This document shows, one piece after another, positions 61,341-64,000 of a stretch of 64,000 nt of DNA (position 1 is the stretch's first letter; every line of letters starts with the position of its first letter). Under the pieces are notes generated by a model. That model saw only the letters and a program-made list of their open reading frames with translations. It was not told where the DNA came from and did not search any database. The DNA is from Roseiarcus sp963835885. GTDB taxonomy: Bacteria > Pseudomonadota > Alphaproteobacteria > Rhizobiales > Beijerinckiaceae. The position numbers were made by a program, and so were the translations under genes. Where the stretch lies: the NCBI GenBank assembly GCA_963835885.1, contig CAWIHF010000006.1, positions 1 to 64,000 on the forward strand, read 5' to 3'.

Positions 61341-61873
61341 CTACCGGATCAGGGCCGCCGCTTCCCGGAAGTGGGGATCCTCGGCCGTTCCGAGCCACTC
61401 GAAGACGACCATCTCCACCGTCACGATCTCGACCCCGTGGCGCGCCATGCGCGCGATCGCTGCCTCCTTGCTTTCGGCGCGCCGCGACCCGATCGCGTCG
61501 CGCGCGACGCAGACGCGGCGACCGCGGTCGATCAGCCCGAGCGCAGTCTGAAGCACGCAGACATGCGCCTCGCAGCCGGCGATGATCATGGTGCGGTCGG
61601 CAGGCGCGCGAAGCAGAAACTCCGGCGAGCGGCAGGCGTCGAACGTCATTTTCGGCACGACGATCGAAGGGTCCGGCGCCAGTTCCTCGACCGTTGGGCC
61701 GAGGCCCCGGGGTTCTGCTCCGTGAACAAAAGGGGAGCTCGAGAAGCCTTGCCGCCTCGACCAGCCGCCGGGCGCTGGCGACGACCGAGGCCGCGCCGTC
61801 GATGGCCGGCATCAGCCGTCGCCTGAAAGTCGATGACGACCAGCATCGAGGTTCGCAGGTCGACGGTCAGCAT
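61341..61873 (-). CDS. Isochorismatase-family cysteine hydrolase, about three frameshifts
   Basis: About 177 aa. From ATG 61873: LTVDLRTSMLVVIDFQA (catalytic D). A one-base shift leads to RLMPAIDGAASVVASARRLVEAARLLELP. Lost C bases give LLFTEQNP and then GLGPTVEELAPDPSIVVPKMTFDAC (catalytic K). The rest is intact: LLRAPADRTMIIAGCEAHVCVLQTALGLIDRG (nucleophile Cys). This is the D-K-C triad of the family. The substrate is unknown. The indels sit in C and T runs. It is divergent from sciP. Confidence 0.75.
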
Positions 61874-62050
61874 GGCGTGCCTTCCGATTTCTGGCCGGTC
61901 CGGCACGCGGACGTAATCCTCCATCCGGCTCGCCGGAGAGAAGACTTATATAACGATGTAAACATCGCCATCGGCGTCCACGTTTGCTAACCTTTACGCA
62001 ATAGTTCGTGCGATTTGAGACACATGCGCCGGTTTTTCCGCGCCTGCCGT

Positions 62051-62065
62051 TTAGGCAAATCTTAA
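62051..62065 (+). promoter_or_regulatory. CtrA-like box upstream of sciP
   Basis: TTAG-N7-TTAA at 62051-62065 matches the CtrA box TTAA-N7-TTAA with one mismatch, 54-68 bases before the sciP start codon. In Caulobacter sciP is a CtrA target and SciP then antagonises CtrA, so a site here is expected. Direct control is inference. Confidence 0.5.
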
Positions 62066-62118
62066 AGCGCCGCCCCTATCGTTGGAAGCGTCGAGTCGAG
62101 CGTACGAGTGAGCGTTCC

Positions 62119-62394
62119 ATGAGTGATGCGATACGGCCGAGGGTCAAATATGTGATCGGCCCCGACGGCAGTCCATTGACAGTCGCCGATCTGCCTCCCC
62201 CCTCCACCCGCCGCTGGGTCATTCGCCGCAAGGCGGAAGTGGTCGCCGCGGTGCGCGGCGGCCTCTTGTCGCTCGATGAGGCCTGCTCGCGCTATACGCT
62301 GACCGTGGACGAGTTCCTGAGCTGGCAGGTGTCGATCGACCAGTATGGCCTGCCGGGCCTGCGCACGACCCGCATCCAGCAATATCGCCAGTAG
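62119..62394 (+). CDS. sciP: CtrA inhibitor SciP (DUF1153)
   Basis: 91 aa from ATG 62119; the frame is open upstream to 62008 without homology. RPRVKYVIGPDGSPLTVADLPPPSTRRWVIRRKAEVVAAVRGGLLSLDEACSRYTLTVDEFLSWQ is the near-invariant DUF1153 sequence, which includes an HTH (LSLDEACSRYTLTVDEF). SciP of Caulobacter binds DNA and CtrA to stop CtrA-activated transcription in G1. It is a strong lineage marker for Alphaproteobacteria. Confidence 0.92.
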   Translation: MSDAIRPRVKYVIGPDGSPLTVADLPPPSTRRWVIRRKAEVVAAVRGGLLSLDEACSRYTLTVDEFLSWQVSIDQYGLPGLRTTRIQQYRQ

Positions 62395-62409
62395 GCGTCC
62401 AGGGGCCGC

Positions 62410-63189
62410 TCACGGCATGAGCTGGCCGCCATTGACCTCGATGATCTGTCCGACGACGTAGCCGCTCAGCGCCTCCGAGGCGAGGAAGAGATAGGCGCCG
62501 ACACATTCCTCCGACGTTCCGATCCGGCCGATCGGAACGGTTTTGCGCATGGCCTCCATCATATCGGCGTCCGAGTAGCGTTCGTGGAACGGCGTCGCAA
62601 TAACGCCCGGCGCGACGGCGTTGACGCGGATTCCTTTTCCGATCAGCTCCTTCGCCTGCCCCCGGGTCAGCGTCGAGACGAACCCCTTGGCGGCGGCGTA
62701 GAGCACGGCGCCGCCCGCGCCGCCGTTGCGCGCGGCGATCGAGGTTGTATTGATGACGAAGCCGCCGTTGCGCTCGAGCCAGGGCAGCGCGGCGCGAGTC
62801 ATCGAAACGACCGAGCGGGCGTTGAGGTCGAACACCGCCTGCGCGTGCGCGTCGCTCGCCTCGTAGGAGGGGACGCGGCCGAGCATCAGGCCGGCGTTGT
62901 TGATCAGGCCGTCGAGGCGGTCGAATCGCGCCGTCGTCTCCGCGACGATGCGCTCGCATTCGGCCGGGCTCGCGACGTCGCCCTTGACGGCGAGCGCTTC
63001 GCCGCCCGCGGCTTCGATCTCTTTCGCCAGCGCGAGGGCCGGCCCCTCGCTCGCATGATAGCCGATCGCAACCTTGGCTCCCTGTTCGGCGAATCCCCGC
63101 GCGACCGCCGCCCCGATGCCGGTCGAGCCCCCGGTGATCAGGACGGTCTTGCCGGCGAGATCGGGGATGACGAGGCGCGGAGCGGACAT
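62410..63189 (-). CDS. Short-chain dehydrogenase/reductase (SDR)
   Basis: 259 aa from ATG 63189. Classical SDR: KTVLITGGSTGIGAAVARGFAEQGAKVAIGY (TGxxxGIG cofactor loop), VKGDVAS, LINNAGLMLGR (NNAG), NTTSIAARNGGAGGAVLYAAAKGFV (catalytic Ser, YxxxK) and RVNAVAPGVIATPFHERY. No acidic residue directly ends beta-2, so NADPH is likely. It resembles 3-oxoacyl-ACP reductase/glucose dehydrogenase-type SDRs; substrate unknown. It is convergent with sciP and divergent from the cyclase gene. Confidence 0.88.
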   Translation of the reverse strand: MSAPRLVIPDLAGKTVLITGGSTGIGAAVARGFAEQGAKVAIGYHASEGPALALAKEIEAAGGEALAVKGDVASPAECERIVAETTARFDRLDGLINNAGLMLGRVPSYEASDAHAQAVFDLNARSVVSMTRAALPWLERNGGFVINTTSIAARNGGAGGAVLYAAAKGFVSTLTRGQAKELIGKGIRVNAVAPGVIATPFHERYSDADMMEAMRKTVPIGRIGTSEECVGAYLFLASEALSGYVVGQIIEVNGGQLMP

Positions 63190-63342
63190 GGCGGCGACCT
63201 TCGGTCTGGGTGGAATGCGGCACAGCATGACGGCGGCCGAAGGCCACGTCAAACACGGCGATTCGTCGTGTTCCGGGTCGCGTTATGGAATGTTCCGCCT
63301 TCGCCTCTATATTCTCCTCAGGGAACCGCGGAGACCGGCCCC

Positions 63343-64000
63343 ATGATCGTGATGCGCAAGCTGGCGGCAATTCTGGTGGCTGACATCGTCGGCTATCTCC
63401 CGGCTGGCCGGCGCCGACGAGGATCGCATCCTGGCGCGCCTGCGCACGCTTCGCAGCGATCTCATCGATCCGGCGATCTCCGTCCACAACGGCCGGGTGG
63501 TCAAGCGCACGGGCGACGGGGTTCTGGTCGAGTTCCGCAGCGTCGTCGACGCCGTGCGCTGCGGAATCGAGATGCAGAACGGCCTGATCGAGCGCAACGC
63601 GGGGTTGCCGACCGACCGGCGCATCGAGTTCCGCGTCGGCATTCATCTCGGCGACGTCGTCGAGGAAACCGACGGCGACCTGATGGGCGACGGCGTCAAT
63701 ATCGCCGCGCGCCTCGAAGGCATCGCCAAGCCGGGCGCCATCGCCCTTTCCGAGGACGCCTATCGCCAGGTGAAAGGGCGGCTCGACATGTCGGTCAGCG
63801 ACCTCGGCGAGAAGGAGCTCAAGAACATCGCCGAGCCGATTCGGGTCTATTCGCTCGAAGTCGGCCGGCCCCTCGAGGCGAAACCGGCTCCGCTCGAATC
63901 GCCGGCGCAAAGGTCCGGGCCGCCGCGCTGCTCGATCGTGGTCCTGCCCTTCGCCAATCTCGGCGGCGGTCCGGAGCAGGAGAATTTCGCCGACGCCGTC
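63343..64000 (+). CDS. Class III adenylate/guanylate cyclase, partial at window end, one frameshift
   Basis: From ATG 63343: MRKLAAILVADIVGY, then a one-base insertion (ctccc for tccc, 63396-63400). After it the frame reads SRLAGADEDRILARLRTLRSDLIDPAI, GRVVKRTGDGVLVEFRSVVDAVRCGIEMQ, RIEFRVGIHLGDVVEETDGDLMGDGVNIAARLEGIAKPGAIALSEDAY and SIVVLPFANLGG, still open at 64000. ADIVGYSRL and GDGVLVEF hold the two metal aspartates. Rhizobial relatives carry a C-terminal TolB/TPR region after the VLPF start. It makes cAMP or a related signal. The 3' end lies outside the window. Confidence 0.85.
   Translation, partial: MIVMRKLAAILVADIVGYLPAGRRRRGSHPGAPAHASQRSHRSGDLRPQRPGGQAHGRRGSGRVPQRRRRRALRNRDAERPDRAQRGVADRPAHRVPRRHSSRRRRRGNRRRPDGRRRQYRRAPRRHRQAGRHRPFRGRLSPGERAARHVGQRPRREGAQEHRRADSGLFARSRPAPRGETGSARIAGAKVRAAALLDRGPALRQSRRRSGAGEFRRRR

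Noticed and set aside
1..64000. tRNA, rRNA genes or CRISPR arrays
   Set aside because: I looked for T-arm motifs, rRNA-like conserved blocks and spaced repeats and found none that hold up.

Overview
The window looks like a high-GC alphaproteobacterial chromosome, most likely Hyphomicrobiales (Rhizobiales) near the Beijerinckiaceae/Methylocystaceae. The basis is three small lineage-typical cell-cycle or conserved genes (SciP/DUF1153, RcdA-like DUF1465, DUF1192) and the overall gene style. The genus is inference only.

Layout. (1) About 0.7-21.5 kb is a surface-glycan island. It holds a beta-helix protein, a sulfotransferase-like protein, a TylF-type methyltransferase, a GT4 glycosyltransferase, DUF4214-containing methyltransferases and at least five GT9 (heptosyltransferase-like) paralogs. 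Several GT9 proteins carry a beta-rich domain inserted between their two Rossmann halves. In two paralogs the gene is split at the same point with a 4-nt GTGA overlap; a third is one 700-aa protein. A short module with a GPY...AGxY core recurs in five places. IS1380 and IS630 remnants and an intact IS1634-type element lie at the right end. Diverged direct non-coding repeats (1-~310 and 23851-~24200) bracket the island. (2) 24.3-30.3 kb: type II secretion genes gspF, gspE, gspD and a short prepilin peptidase. (3) 30.3-38.6 kb: a lipid/envelope block with PAP2 phosphatase, GNAT, alpha-oxoamine synthase, lysophospholipase-like hydrolase, GT39, GT2-GtrA, CysZ/EI24 and CbbY-like HAD. (4) 38.6-50.1 kb: two carbohydrate ABC importers, an IS66-type element with perfect 8-bp target duplications, a hexuloisomerase-like SIS protein and a LacI regulator. 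The second importer is disrupted by a ~480-bp inversion that breaks the binding-protein and ATPase genes at once. (5) 50.1-59 kb: Mn-catalase, BON protein and the glycogen/trehalose genes glgX, treY and treZ. (6) 58.8-64 kb: rcdA-like gene, DUF1192, mnmA, isochorismatase-like hydrolase, sciP, an SDR and the start of a class III adenylate cyclase.

Quality caveat. Many conserved genes (mnmA, treY, treZ, rcdA, the cyclase, an ABC permease and others) are broken by single-base indels, often in homopolymers, with all motifs intact on both sides. I list those as CDS over the full reconstructed span and say so. I use pseudogene only for clear remnants, rearranged pieces or multiply broken copies.

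How it works together. The island would build and decorate an exopolysaccharide or O-antigen-like polymer. The ABC/LacI/SIS block imports and processes a sugar. GlgX releases maltodextrins from glycogen that TreY and TreZ convert to trehalose.
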